NCBI GenBank assembly: GCA_003614735.1
Contig: KZ992425.1
Span: 40,391-104,390, forward strand
Direction: 5' to 3'
DNA: 64,000 nt
From: Thamnocephalis sphaerospora
Taxonomy: Eukaryota > Zoopagomycota > Zoopagomycetes > Zoopagales > Sigmoideomycetaceae
Shown: positions 33,124-43,100 of the stretch, in pieces
Numbering within the stretch: position 1 is the stretch's first letter
Layout of the letters: each line of letters begins with the position of its first letter
Translations under genes and position numbers: made by a program
The notes under the pieces: generated by a model
Seen by the model: only the letters and a program-made list of their open reading frames with translations
What the model was told of the DNA's origin: nothing
The model's database searches: none

Positions 33124-34359
33124 CTATTTGGCATAGCCAGCAATTTGTCCTAGAACGTGGGCACCGTAGGGCTTTGGCGGATGCTCGGTCTGATGCTTGC
33201 CAGTTGTCGTGAATTTTGCCAGAGTCTGAACGATGGCGTCGAACGGAGGCTCAATGAATGCAGCGAGGGAAACGCGCGGCTTACTGGAACAATGGACGAC
33301 GCGATGCATTGTGGCCACGTACTGGCCGCCAGTCCACAGCTATGAGGGCGGACGGTGAGCATAAAGGTGTGTTATGCAGTCAATATGGCAACGCCGTTCT
33401 TACACTGAGTATGGTGCCAACATTGACGACCAATGCATCAGGAATCGGCTCCACAATGTGCCAGTTGCCGTCGTTATCCTTAACCTGGAGCGATGCTGGT
33501 CCAGGGTCCTGTATGCAAGTTGTATTAGCGCACTGTTTGTTTCGTCACTTTGCAGTACGTACCTGATTGAGGAAGGTGATGAAGCTGCATCGCATATAAA
33601 TGGAGATGAATGAGCGCAATGGCTTTTCAAAGGTGCTGTGGCAACCTACCCGGCATCTGCATGCTCTACCAAGCTAATGCCACCCTTTTCAATGTCGGCT
33701 TTGTTCAGTGCTTGATAGCCATTGAAATGCAGACTCAGCGCGGGCTTGTGCATCCAATTTTGCGCTTCTGTGCTGATGCCGAGGCCGGTCACAATGGCAT
33801 CAAGCAGCCAATTGTGAAGTCGTAGCAGGTGGGTTTGGTACTCTTCCGAGGTGGCGCGGAACTCATCGCTGGGCCAGGAATCTTGCTCGCCGAGTGCGTC
33901 CGGGACTGTCGGCAGTCTGGCGTCTGGCGAGATCGGATCCGCGTTGGGCGCGAGCCCATTGCTGTAGCTGTTCACGGGCGGGTAGAAGCCTATGCCTTCG
34001 TTGTGGTCCTTGTGCACGCCGTCCTCGACGTCCTCAAAATAGACGTAGCCGCGCGTATCACTTGCCACCTTGTGCTTTTGCTTTTCCTCCCGCGAAAGCT
34101 GGAAGAACCGGCGGCCACATTCCCGCACTCTGTCGAAGAGTTCCTGCGGTATGCCGTGGTTGACGAGGTAGAATATACTGGTGCGATGTGATGAAAATAT
34201 TGGTTACTGCCACTTTTAACCATCGTTGGTGCTGTAAACCTACCCAAGATGGCGGCATGCTTTGTCGACAGCATGCGCTACGGCCTTTCGTTGCTCCGGG
34301 CTGGAGTTTGGGTCCAGGTAAGCTCCAAAATCGACGACGGGCCAGGCGTAGTTGGTCAT
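33124..34359 (-). CDS. 2-oxoglutarate/Fe(II)-dependent oxygenase (isopenicillin N synthase-like)
   Basis: A non-heme iron dioxygenase of the family that includes IPNS and gibberellin oxidases; substrate unknown. Five exons: 34359-34244, 34177-33650, 33584-33563, 33508-33404, 33339-33124 (987 nt, 328 aa). N-terminal half: WPVVDFGAYL, FYLVNHGIPQELFDRVREC, FFQLSREEKQKHKV. The iron triad is visible: H-x-D in SLVEHADAGFITFLNQ (split by an intron) and the distal His in YVATMHRVVH. The 2-oxoglutarate-binding R-x-S is in KPRVSLAAF. Exon 3 is a 22-nt microexon (GFITFLNQ) flanked by good splice sites. Its upstream region carries the tandem TGACGTGG elements. With the adjacent NmrA-like gene it could belong to a small metabolic unit, but no backbone enzyme is near. 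Confidence 0.9.
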
Positions 34360-35170
34360 GTCGGCTACTTGAAGGTGGAGTCGGACAGCAGACGACAGTC
34401 GAGCGGAGATAAAGTACAAAAGTGTGCGGCGTGTTGACAGTTGGCGTAGTGACAGCAGCGATGGCGGCGGTGGCGACAGTGTTTGCTTGATGCCGCCTCG
34501 CTGGAGGCGTAGCTTTATCCGCAATTAAAGATGCAGTAGGCGGATAGCAATGGTAGCGCGGCAGCTGACGTGGCCCTGCTTAAAGTTGCAGAAAGGCTGA
34601 CGTTGCCCTGCCTGGTGACGACGGCAGTGCTGACGTGGTCCTTGCGTAAGCTGTACTGAGGCTTGCATGGTTTCCGCACCAGTGCTGACGTGGCCTCGCG
34701 ATAGAACCGCACCTATGCCATGACAGAGCCTAGTATTGGTAGCAAATAGCCATCCTGGCCGTCCTGCCTATGCAAATGCTTGCGCGCTATTCACTTGAGC
34801 AGCACGCTACATCATCCTCTAGTGCAGAGAATATAACGCGGGCGACAGGAAGGTTGTAGTTGCAGATGAAGCGGTTCAAGTGAGATGACCAATGCGGTAA
34901 CAGTGCGTACGCACATGCAACGGCACATGGTCGGTCCACGACGAGTCGTGGTGCTTTTCGTGTGACGCCTACATTCGATCAAATTTATGCGTGCTTGGCC
35001 TGTACGGCGACGGTGCGTCTGCGTCATTGCAACTCCTATAGGTGTGATGCAGGAGTAGATTATCGCATGAAGCTTTATTCACAAAGATCGGAGCAGGACA
35101 ATGCCATGCACACACAGATGCCAAGATCAGATAGAACAGCGGACAACGAGTAGCACTGCTTGCAAGGTGC
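34360..35170. other. Intergenic region upstream of the oxygenase gene
   Basis: An 811-bp spacer between two minus-strand genes. Besides the repeated TGACGTGG block at 34564-34697 nothing coding was found. Confidence 0.4.
34564..34697. promoter_or_regulatory. Cluster of four GCTGACGTGG-type elements (UPRE/CRE-like)
   Basis: Four imperfect direct copies of about 16 bp share GCTGACGTKG followed by a C-rich tail ending in GC: TGACGTGG at 34566-34573, TGACGTTG at 34598-34605, TGACGTGG at 34631-34638 and TGACGTGG at 34686-34693, plus a weaker TGACGACG at 34616-34623. TGACGTGG is the core bound by bZIP factors of the XBP1/ATF6/CREB type. The block is 205-340 bp upstream of the oxygenase start. No other stretch of the window showed such a cluster by eye. 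Confidence 0.6.
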
Positions 35171-36052
35171 TTACGCGTTATGCTGCTTGCCAAGAGCGTC
35201 CGCCAGATAGGTATCCAGCGAGGTGATGTGCACGGACGGGCAGATGCTGTTGTCGATCCTGCTTGGATCAAGAATCTTGTGCTCCACCTCAAACCCAAAC
35301 TGCTTGATGGCGTCGCTTTCATCGGTCATTTCTTCTTCACGGATAAGCCTGTATGCCGGATCCAAAGGCACGTGGGTTACCTCCAACTTCGCGCCCACAT
35401 GTTTCTCGAGTGCTGCGACCAGCTCAAGCAGTGTTACCGAGCTGCTTTGGAATCCAAGCTTTGCATTCTTGCTGCGAGGATCCTTGAGCGAGGCGGCGAT
35501 GAAGCGCGCAAAGTCGTCCTCGTGCGCCAAGGAAACAGGCGTGTTGCCTGTGCCAAAGATCGTTACTTTGTGGTTCTCCAGATCCACGCCAATGTACGGA
35601 GTGGTCAGGTAGCGATAGAACACGCCGCAGTAGTAGCGTGTGTACTCGAGCTGACTCTCTGCAATGGCGCGTTCTATAGCAGTCGGATCTGGCTGGATGG
35701 CGTACTGCAGATCAGTGTTGTCCGATACGTAGTCGGAGGGCACGACGCGGCGTACGCCCGCTGCCTTGGCGGCACGAAACAATGTTGGCAACAGTTCTAT
35801 GGCGGCATAGTGAAGAAGAGTGCTAATCAGAACGTCCGCTCCTTGCAGAGCTTGTACCAAATCGTCGTAATGATTGTAGTCGACGGCGACAATGTTTGCA
35901 CCTTGCTTGCGGAGATTGCCCAGGTTTTCGTTGTCGGAACCAGTGCGCGACAGCACGTTCACCTGGTAGCCACCATCGGCAAGAAGAGCGCGCACAACCT
36001 TGTGGCCAAACTGCCCAGTGCCTCCGGCCACCGTAACATTGATGACGGTCAT
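35171..36052 (-). CDS. NmrA-like NAD(P)-binding protein
   Basis: An atypical short-chain dehydrogenase fold; NmrA-like members are redox sensors or isoflavone reductase-like enzymes. Single exon, 293 aa. The nucleotide-binding loop VAGGTGQFGHKVVRALL is at residues about 8-24; a Tyr- and Ser-containing segment (VVPSDYVSD), YTRYYCGVFYRYL and VSLAHEDDFARFIA follow in the order seen in the NmrA family. The open frame extends 76 codons upstream to 36280, but that part (HHPQRHCQHAP) looks like leader, and MTVINVTVAGG is the natural start. The substrate cannot be inferred. It reads in the same direction as the oxygenase gene. Confidence 0.88.
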   Translation of the reverse strand: MTVINVTVAGGTGQFGHKVVRALLADGGYQVNVLSRTGSDNENLGNLRKQGANIVAVDYNHYDDLVQALQGADVLISTLLHYAAIELLPTLFRAAKAAGVRRVVPSDYVSDNTDLQYAIQPDPTAIERAIAESQLEYTRYYCGVFYRYLTTPYIGVDLENHKVTIFGTGNTPVSLAHEDDFARFIAASLKDPRSKNAKLGFQSSSVTLLELVAALEKHVGAKLEVTHVPLDPAYRLIREEEMTDESDAIKQFGFEVEHKILDPSRIDNSICPSVHITSLDTYLADALGKQHNA

Positions 36053-37281
36053 GTTGCTTGGTTGATCGGCAAACTTGCGCTTAGCAAGCCTTGAATGTCC
36101 GTCTGCGAAGCAAGAGGGAAAGTAGAATGGCGTGGAAAGAGCTGGTGCGTGTTGGCAATGGCGTTGCGGGTGATGGCAGCATACGAGATGATGCAGTGGA
36201 TATGTGCTTATATGCGCGTCTATCGTCGGCATTTGCGCACGGTCTGGTCTACCGTGTTGTGGATGCTTACGCGTTTGCACAGCGCTGTAATACGTAATGA
36301 CGCACTCTATTCAAAAGGCGATGGGCGAATGACGCAAGCAGTAAAGACTTTTGTATACGTAAGCTTTGCAGTTGGAGTGAGACTGGCCGAATCGGCTTTG
36401 AGCGCGGCGTTGCTTGTCTTGAGAGGTGAACCAAAGCGGTTTAGAGCAATTGTACGCTGTGTATTGGTGGTCAACATTTTTAATCTCGTGTGTTGTACAT
36501 ACACATCATTCCCGCGGCGGACTATTGCTATAGCGGATAGTGCGTTTATTTGCTTGTATCGGTGGTAATAGAGATAAAGGAGTGGTAAAAGAAACTTGTA
36601 CGCCAACTTTACGAGAGCTGCAGCAACTTTGGGCGTGCAAATAATGGTGCAAGCAGCGTGCTGTGCTGTTTCACGCCTCTATGAATGAAATCATCATGCA
36701 ATGCACGCCGTGCCAGTAGTCTACGCTAACTATATTTACCAACGGCTTATGCAACTGCCTGCAGTGCTGGCCATGTTTCATCATTGCCGCAGCTCACGTA
36801 TGCGTCGTGTATGCATCGCAATTCTGTACGCTGCCTGTGGCGCCATGCGTAGACTCTTTCTTGACCAGATGAGTATCAGCAGCAATGGCTAGAGCTGCGT
36901 TGCCATGGTGTGTCAGGTGCAGCTGTACCGGCTAATCTCATTTGCCTGTTATGGCTGGACGAATGGGCCAGTTTTATCGATCCTTTCGCTGCTGCTGCCC
37001 CGCTCTTTCGCACGCCGTTCCTCTGCCCAGCTGGTCGTGTAGCGACGCTTTCCTTGTCTGCGCTCACCTGTCTACTTCCTTGCACGCCTCGCATGAGTCC
37101 GTCATTATTACCACCTTGTACACTGTTGCGCTGCTGGTGCTCTGGTGCTTTGTCTCTTTCGTCACCTGTTTTCTCCACGCTGTCGCCGGCTTTCTGCACA
37201 CGTTAGCCGTGTATCCAGCTGCGCTACCACGGCCCTTGGAGCCGCCCACTGCTTGCTTTGCCGGTGCACGCGCTCCACACC
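36053..37281. other. Divergent promoter region
   Basis: 1.2 kb between the NmrA-like gene (-) and the DASS transporter (+). The first part is AT-richer; from about 36960 the plus strand becomes strongly C/T-rich up to the transporter ATG, which suggests a pyrimidine-rich leader. No supported gene. Confidence 0.4.
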
Positions 37282-39909
37282 ATGTCAACTTCAATTTCCG
37301 GCGCCCGCGAGCGTGCGGCATTACTACGTGCTAGCCAGGAAGGTGGCGATGATTCCGGACCAGCAAGGCCAAATTATGGCTCAGGCAGTCACTCCGTAGA
37401 TGGCAGCGTAGACGACGGCGAAGGCCTGTCCGACTCTTCGGGCGGCGTGGAGGAGCCGTCGTTAAGCGCACTGGAGGTTGCGCAGCTGCACACCGTCAGC
37501 GAAGTAGGCCCAGACTGCCTGCGCTATCGGCTTTCTGGCAGTGAAAATTGGCTGGCGCCTAGCGAATATGCTGGCTGGCGGTCACATCCTGCCGGCTGGT
37601 CAAGCAGCCTACGCATTCGGCGACTGAGCTCACGTGGTTCTATTGCATCGTGGATTTCTGGTAAACACCTTGGATGTGATGGGCGTTTTGTGGATGCGAC
37701 GAGACTGCTTACGGTGCCACAGTCGGTCCTGACCAACAGATTGCACATGAGGGCTCGGACGAAGAGCAGCTGACCGACGACACATCGGTCGTCAAACGCC
37801 GCGCCTCACGTATGCTGATGCTTTGGCCCGCTGCGCTCATCTGCGTTATCATGTGGAATCTACCGGTGCCTGAGCACGACCTGATATCGCCCGCAAGCAT
37901 GCGACTGCTGGGCGTGTTTTCTGGGTAAGCTGCGGCGCATCGTTGGTGTATGACTGTCTGCGCATGCGCTGCTCTGCATCATGGTCGCTAATGCGCATTG
38001 TCTGCGCCACAGGGTCATCGTGGCGCTCCTTACCACTGACTTTGAGATTTCGTTTTTGATCGCCATTGCCCTGATGATCCTCACTTTTACGCGGTCGTTT
38101 GCGTGCCATACAGCAGCCGGTACGTGGATTCCGTGTGATCAATGTAACCCAGTCGGTTTGGAAGAGGCCAAATGTGCTGGATTCGAGGGCGCGTTTGACG
38201 CTGCTCTTGCCGGATACAGCAGCGACGTAAACTGGCTGGTATTTTGCGCTTTCCACCTCGGCCAGGCCATGCAGGTGTCCGGGCTTGGCCGGCGTGTGGC
38301 ATTTCGGCTGGTCAATGTGTTTGGCGGTTCGCTTCTCGGGCTTGGCTACGCGGTATTTTTAGCAGGTGAGTGAATAACGCAGGCTTGCTACATGCAGGGC
38401 CACATTTGCTGATCGATCGGTGCCTTCTGCATATCCTGCCATGCTTCGCCAACAGAGTTGTGTCTTGGCCCATTTATACCGTCTAATGCGGCACGTGGAG
38501 GCGGTGTGATGCAGCCGATGGTGCTCTCGCTGGCACAAACGCTCAACTCCACGCCAACACGCCACACGCGCGTTGGTGCTTTTCTCATTCTGTGTGCAGC
38601 ACACGCCAATCTGATTAGCGCTTCTGTTTTTTTGACGGGTTCTGCGCCTAATCCTATTGTGCATGCCAAGGCGGAAGAGTTGCTCGGGGTGGAGATGGAG
38701 TTTGCCATTTGGCTCAAGGGAGCACTGCTGCCCGGTGCTCTAAGTTTACTCTTCACACCGGCACTGCTCTACCTACTGGTACGCCCAAAGCGGTCGAGTC
38801 CCCCCACGCGTCGGAGAGACAGCCGGCGGATGAGTGCCGCGTCCGCTCTACAGAATGCGATGGCAGCGGCAGAGGAGCAGAGCGGCAGTGCGGCCAATCC
38901 CCGGCCAAGCTCGTCATATGATCTTAGCGCGACGAATACCGGCCAAATAGCTCCGATGGATGCCATGAGCCCTCGAGAATGGGTGCGTATGCTGCAGAAG
39001 GCGGTTGGGCGGTCTGCGTGGTGGAATATTCCCGACATTTGCTTACCGTCTGCTTTCATCAATGCTACCTGCCCCAACCAGACGTTGACGGCTATTCTGG
39101 TGGTCTGTCTAACGCTGTGGATGACGCAGGTCTACACGGGCGTCACTGCATCGCTGGTAGCCTTTATGGCCATGGTACTGGTGCTGGCTACGGGAGTCCT
39201 AGAGTGGGAAGATGTGCTGCGTAATGCCAAAGCGGTAAGCAAGCTTGCTCATACGATTGATGTGGATTAGCGACGCGCATAGCAGCTAACTTTGCTGCCG
39301 TTCAGTGGGACAGCTTCTTCTGGCTGGGTGGCTTTCTCACTTTGGCTCAGCACTTTACTCTGCTTGGCTTGTCAGGCTGGTTCGGCGAGCATGCAGCATC
39401 AGTCTTGAAGCCGCTGAGTCCACTGGCCGCCACGCTGGTGATCGCGCTGCTGTACTTTGTGTCCATGTTTGGCTTTTCATCCATCACTGCCCACGCGGTC
39501 GCACTGGCTGGTCCACTTATGGCGGCAAGCCGCTCATTGGGGTGTCCGCCGATGCTGGTCGCTGCGCTTATCAGCTACCTTAGCGGTCTTTGTGGCTCTT
39601 TGGTATGTCTACCACACGCCTACTTGCATCGAGCGTGACACGCACTGACGCACTATCCGCTATGCTTGCGTTTGCTGCGCGCCAGACCAACTACTCGACT
39701 GGTAAGTTGAAATTGTCTGCGCCGCTTTCGGTCAGCCAGCGTGCTTAGTTGTGTCGTTGCATTCCGCAGGTTCTTTGGTTGTATATTTTGCGCAAGGCTA
39801 TGTCAAGCACCGAGACTGGTTCCGCATTGGCGGCTGCGTCGCTCTTCTTCATCTAGTTATATTTTTGGGGCCTGGTCTGGCCTGGTGGCGCATTCTGGGC
39901 TGGTTTTAG
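37282..39909 (+). CDS. DASS-family dicarboxylate transporter (DiT1/CitT type)
   Basis: A divalent anion:Na+ symporter/antiporter fold. Exons: 37282-37660, 37723-37924, 38013-38365, 38456-39234, 39306-39602, 39686-39701, 39770-39909 (2166 nt, 721 aa). About 150 hydrophilic Ser/Gly/Glu-rich residues precede the first membrane helix (MLMLWPAALICVIMW). Landmarks: FHLGQAMQVSGLGRRVAFRL, FGGSLLGLGYAVFLAGE, the first substrate motif PSNAARGGGVMQPMV, ITAHAVALAGPLMAA and the second motif TNYSTGSLVVYFAQGYV. The last two resemble plastid 2-oxoglutarate/malate translocators and bacterial CitT more than yeast SPX-type carriers, so 2-oxoglutarate, malate or citrate is the likely cargo (inference). A cytosolic Ser-rich loop (about residues 410-450) is inserted midway. 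Exon 6 is a 16-nt microexon encoding TNYST. Confidence 0.88.
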
Positions 39910-40181
39910 TGCATAGCTGCCGGCAAAAATGCACACTAAACACGTAACGCTTTATTGGGCACTGATTACGCAGGCATCTGTTGTTTCGGCTGTCTTTACA
40001 ACGTAGTACAGCTGGTCCGTGTGTTGCACTGCGCTACGTCAGCTGGCGCTGATGCCGGATCGGCCGCGTCAGCATCGATGTCTTATTGTCGGCGCACTAT
40101 CTTGGCAATCCGCACTCTACCGCTTCTCCTTCATCGCCCGTCTCCTAAATGAATAACGCTTTGTATCCTGCTAGCTACACA

Positions 40182-43100
40182 ATGTATATATTGGAATTTG
40201 ATTGGGCACGGTTCGAGATGGCGTCTACATGGCTCACGTACGTGCCAAGTAGCATGAAGCTCGTGGCGATGTCGTAGATACTAATGTGCATACCATCAAT
40301 ACTCATAGGCGCCTGTTGACCTTTTTGCCGTTTGTGGGGATGATTCTATCGCTGTCATTGCTCGGCAGCCGATGGGTGCGCACGCGGCTTAAAACAAGCG
40401 CTTACCTTGACCCGCCGCCGCCGCCGCCGACATTCGCCGACACCGACACTGATGATGCCCTAGCATCTAGCACACCAGGATACTGGAGTCATGCCCACTC
40501 TACCTCGCGCTCATTCAGCGCGCCTGATGCTGAGCTGATCAACCAGCGACTATGCCGCTCGGTTGCCTACCAACAAGGAATCGAGTGGCGGCTTGTGACT
40601 GTCGGTGTCCTCAAGTTTATTAGCAGCTTGCTTGGACTTGGTGTTGCGCTATGGCATTTCTTCTGGCGCATCCAAACCACATATCTAATGACCCCGGCCA
40701 GGTGGTGTCCTGCCGCAACTAATGTACTGGCCTGGGTAAGCTTGCAGATTGATTTGCGTCCTGCTGCCTGGCTAACGACGCCGCGCATGGACGTGTGTCC
40801 TGTTCCAGCTCTATCTTGCCACGATTTCCGCTGCACGTTTATGGCATCTTAGGTCAAAGCATCACCGTTTTCTTGATGGACATCAGGCGCTGCTCTTTAC
40901 TGTTGTGTACGCAGACGTGGGAATCAACCTTGGCCAACTTTTGCTAGGCGATATGTTTGACATGTACGATCGAGACGCTCAATATCTGTTAGCTGCCACC
41001 ATATGTGCCCAGCTTGGTATGCTGGGTGTGCTCGGCACGCGTGGCATCACGCACATCACGGCTTCTGGCAGGCTTGTCACGCTCGAGGCATCGGCGTCAC
41101 CTATCGACTGGCTGTTCTTCGACTGGGTAACGCCCTTTATGTCGGCCGGGAAAAGGCGTGTGCTGGATGATCCCGATCTGTGGGACCTGCATCCGCAGGA
41201 TCGAGCAGCCACAACAATGTTGGAATACAAGAAGCACAGGTGAGCAAGAAGCGCGCACACTAACAATCGAGTAGACTGGTGCAATAGGCTAACATGCACC
41301 GCTGCGCATCTACTTCCATAGCGGTGCGTCGGTGCTCCGAGGGCTACTGATTACATGCCGCGGCGACCTTTGTGTGCAAATGCTGTACGCTTTGCTGTGG
41401 GGGGTGGTCTTTTATATGCCGCCATACTTTATGAAGCTCCTGCTTGAGTCTCTGGAAGAGCAAGAAGGCGTCGTCCCAACAAGAGCCTGGGTGTATGCAG
41501 CCTGCATGTTTGCCGGTGTCGTGCTCGCCAATACTCTGTTTCAGCAAGCAGAGCGGCTTGGTCAACACACGTCACTGCGCTGTCGCGCCATCATCTCCTA
41601 CGAGGTTTCGCAAAAGTGTCTGCGTCGGCAACTCAATGCGTCTATGCAAAATCGCGAGAGCACCGGGGCGCAACGGCACGATACGTGGGACGCGGGCGCA
41701 GTTACGAATATGCTCAACGTGGACGTGCAGAGTATCGGCGAAATGATGGTTACACTTCCCAGTCTAATTGCTGGACCTCTCCAGGTTGTCATTTCGTTTT
41801 CGATGATTTGGAATCTCGTCGGCGTGGCCACAGTCTACGGTCTTGTAATCATGGCGGTGATGTTTCTCGTTTCCAAGCACCTGGCACGCCACCTCTCTAA
41901 CGCTTACGAGCAACTAGTGGAGGTGACCGACGAGCGTCTGCACGCCATCAGCGAGGTATGGAGGGGCGTTGCTTAGGTCAAGGGTGTAATGGAACTGATG
42001 AACTAACGCGCGGCACATCACCTCAATTGTACACGTCTCTATGCAACAGCTACTCCATTCGATACGTATTATCAAGCTTTTTGCGTGGGAGCCTCAGTTT
42101 CGCGCTCATATTGCCGGAATACGCGAGCGCGAACTGGCGGTCAATTGGCGTAAGCTAGCTTTGCTTGCAGTCAACGGCACCAGCGTCTTTGCCAGCCCGC
42201 TGCTGGTCATATGCATGTGTCTAGGCGTGTATACAACTGTTCTCGGGAACACGCTGACCGGATCAGTTGCATTTACCATTGCCGCATTGGTCAACGGACT
42301 TCGCGTTTTGCTGTGGCGTCTACCCTACGCCATTGCATGGGCTGCTCAAGCTCGCACAAGTGATCGGCGTATCAGCGAGTTTCTTGCACTACCAGAAATT
42401 GGCGATCAGAGCACCGCTAGCGCCGATGATTGCAAGCGTGTTGCCGTCGAAGACGCAGAGTTTCAGTGGCCTTCCGCTGGTAACGTTACCGTGGACTTTG
42501 ACGAAGGCGGAAGCAGCACATCCAGCATGGCACCGTTCACACTACACGACATGAGCATTGAGTTTGCAGCAAACGAACTCAACGTGATTGCCGGACCAAC
42601 GGGCAGCGGCAAGACATCTCTGCTGATGGCATTACTCGGAGGTAATTGGCAATGTGCGTGGTGTTGCCAAGCTAGGTGCACTAACAGACGCTCACTTTTG
42701 CCTAGAAATGCCATGTGTGCGCGGACGCGTGCATCTTCCACGACATGCAACAGTTCACGCCGAATCTGGTGCTTCTGGAAGCAGCATCGCCTTTGTCGCG
42801 CAGCAAGCCTGGCTGCAAAACGTATCCATTCGCGACAACATTTTGTTTGGACAGCCGTACGATGAGGCGCGCTATCACAGTGTTCTCTATGCATGTGCGC
42901 TTGAGCGTGACCTTGATCTGCTGAGTGCAGGTGATCTCACGCAGATCGGCGAAAGAGGCGTCGCGCTCTCTGGCGGCCAGAAGCAACGGGTGGCGCTGGC
43001 ACGCGCAGTGTACAGCTCGGCACAGCATCTCCTGCTTGATGACTGCCTTTCCGCTGTAGATGCTCATACAGCCCAGCACATTGTGGAAAAGTGTTTGCTT

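Noticed and set aside
42654-42720. Read-through of the ABC transporter intron between NBD1 exons
   Set aside because: Good GT and AG sites with matching phase show that it is an intron; reading through breaks the Walker A to signature spacing.
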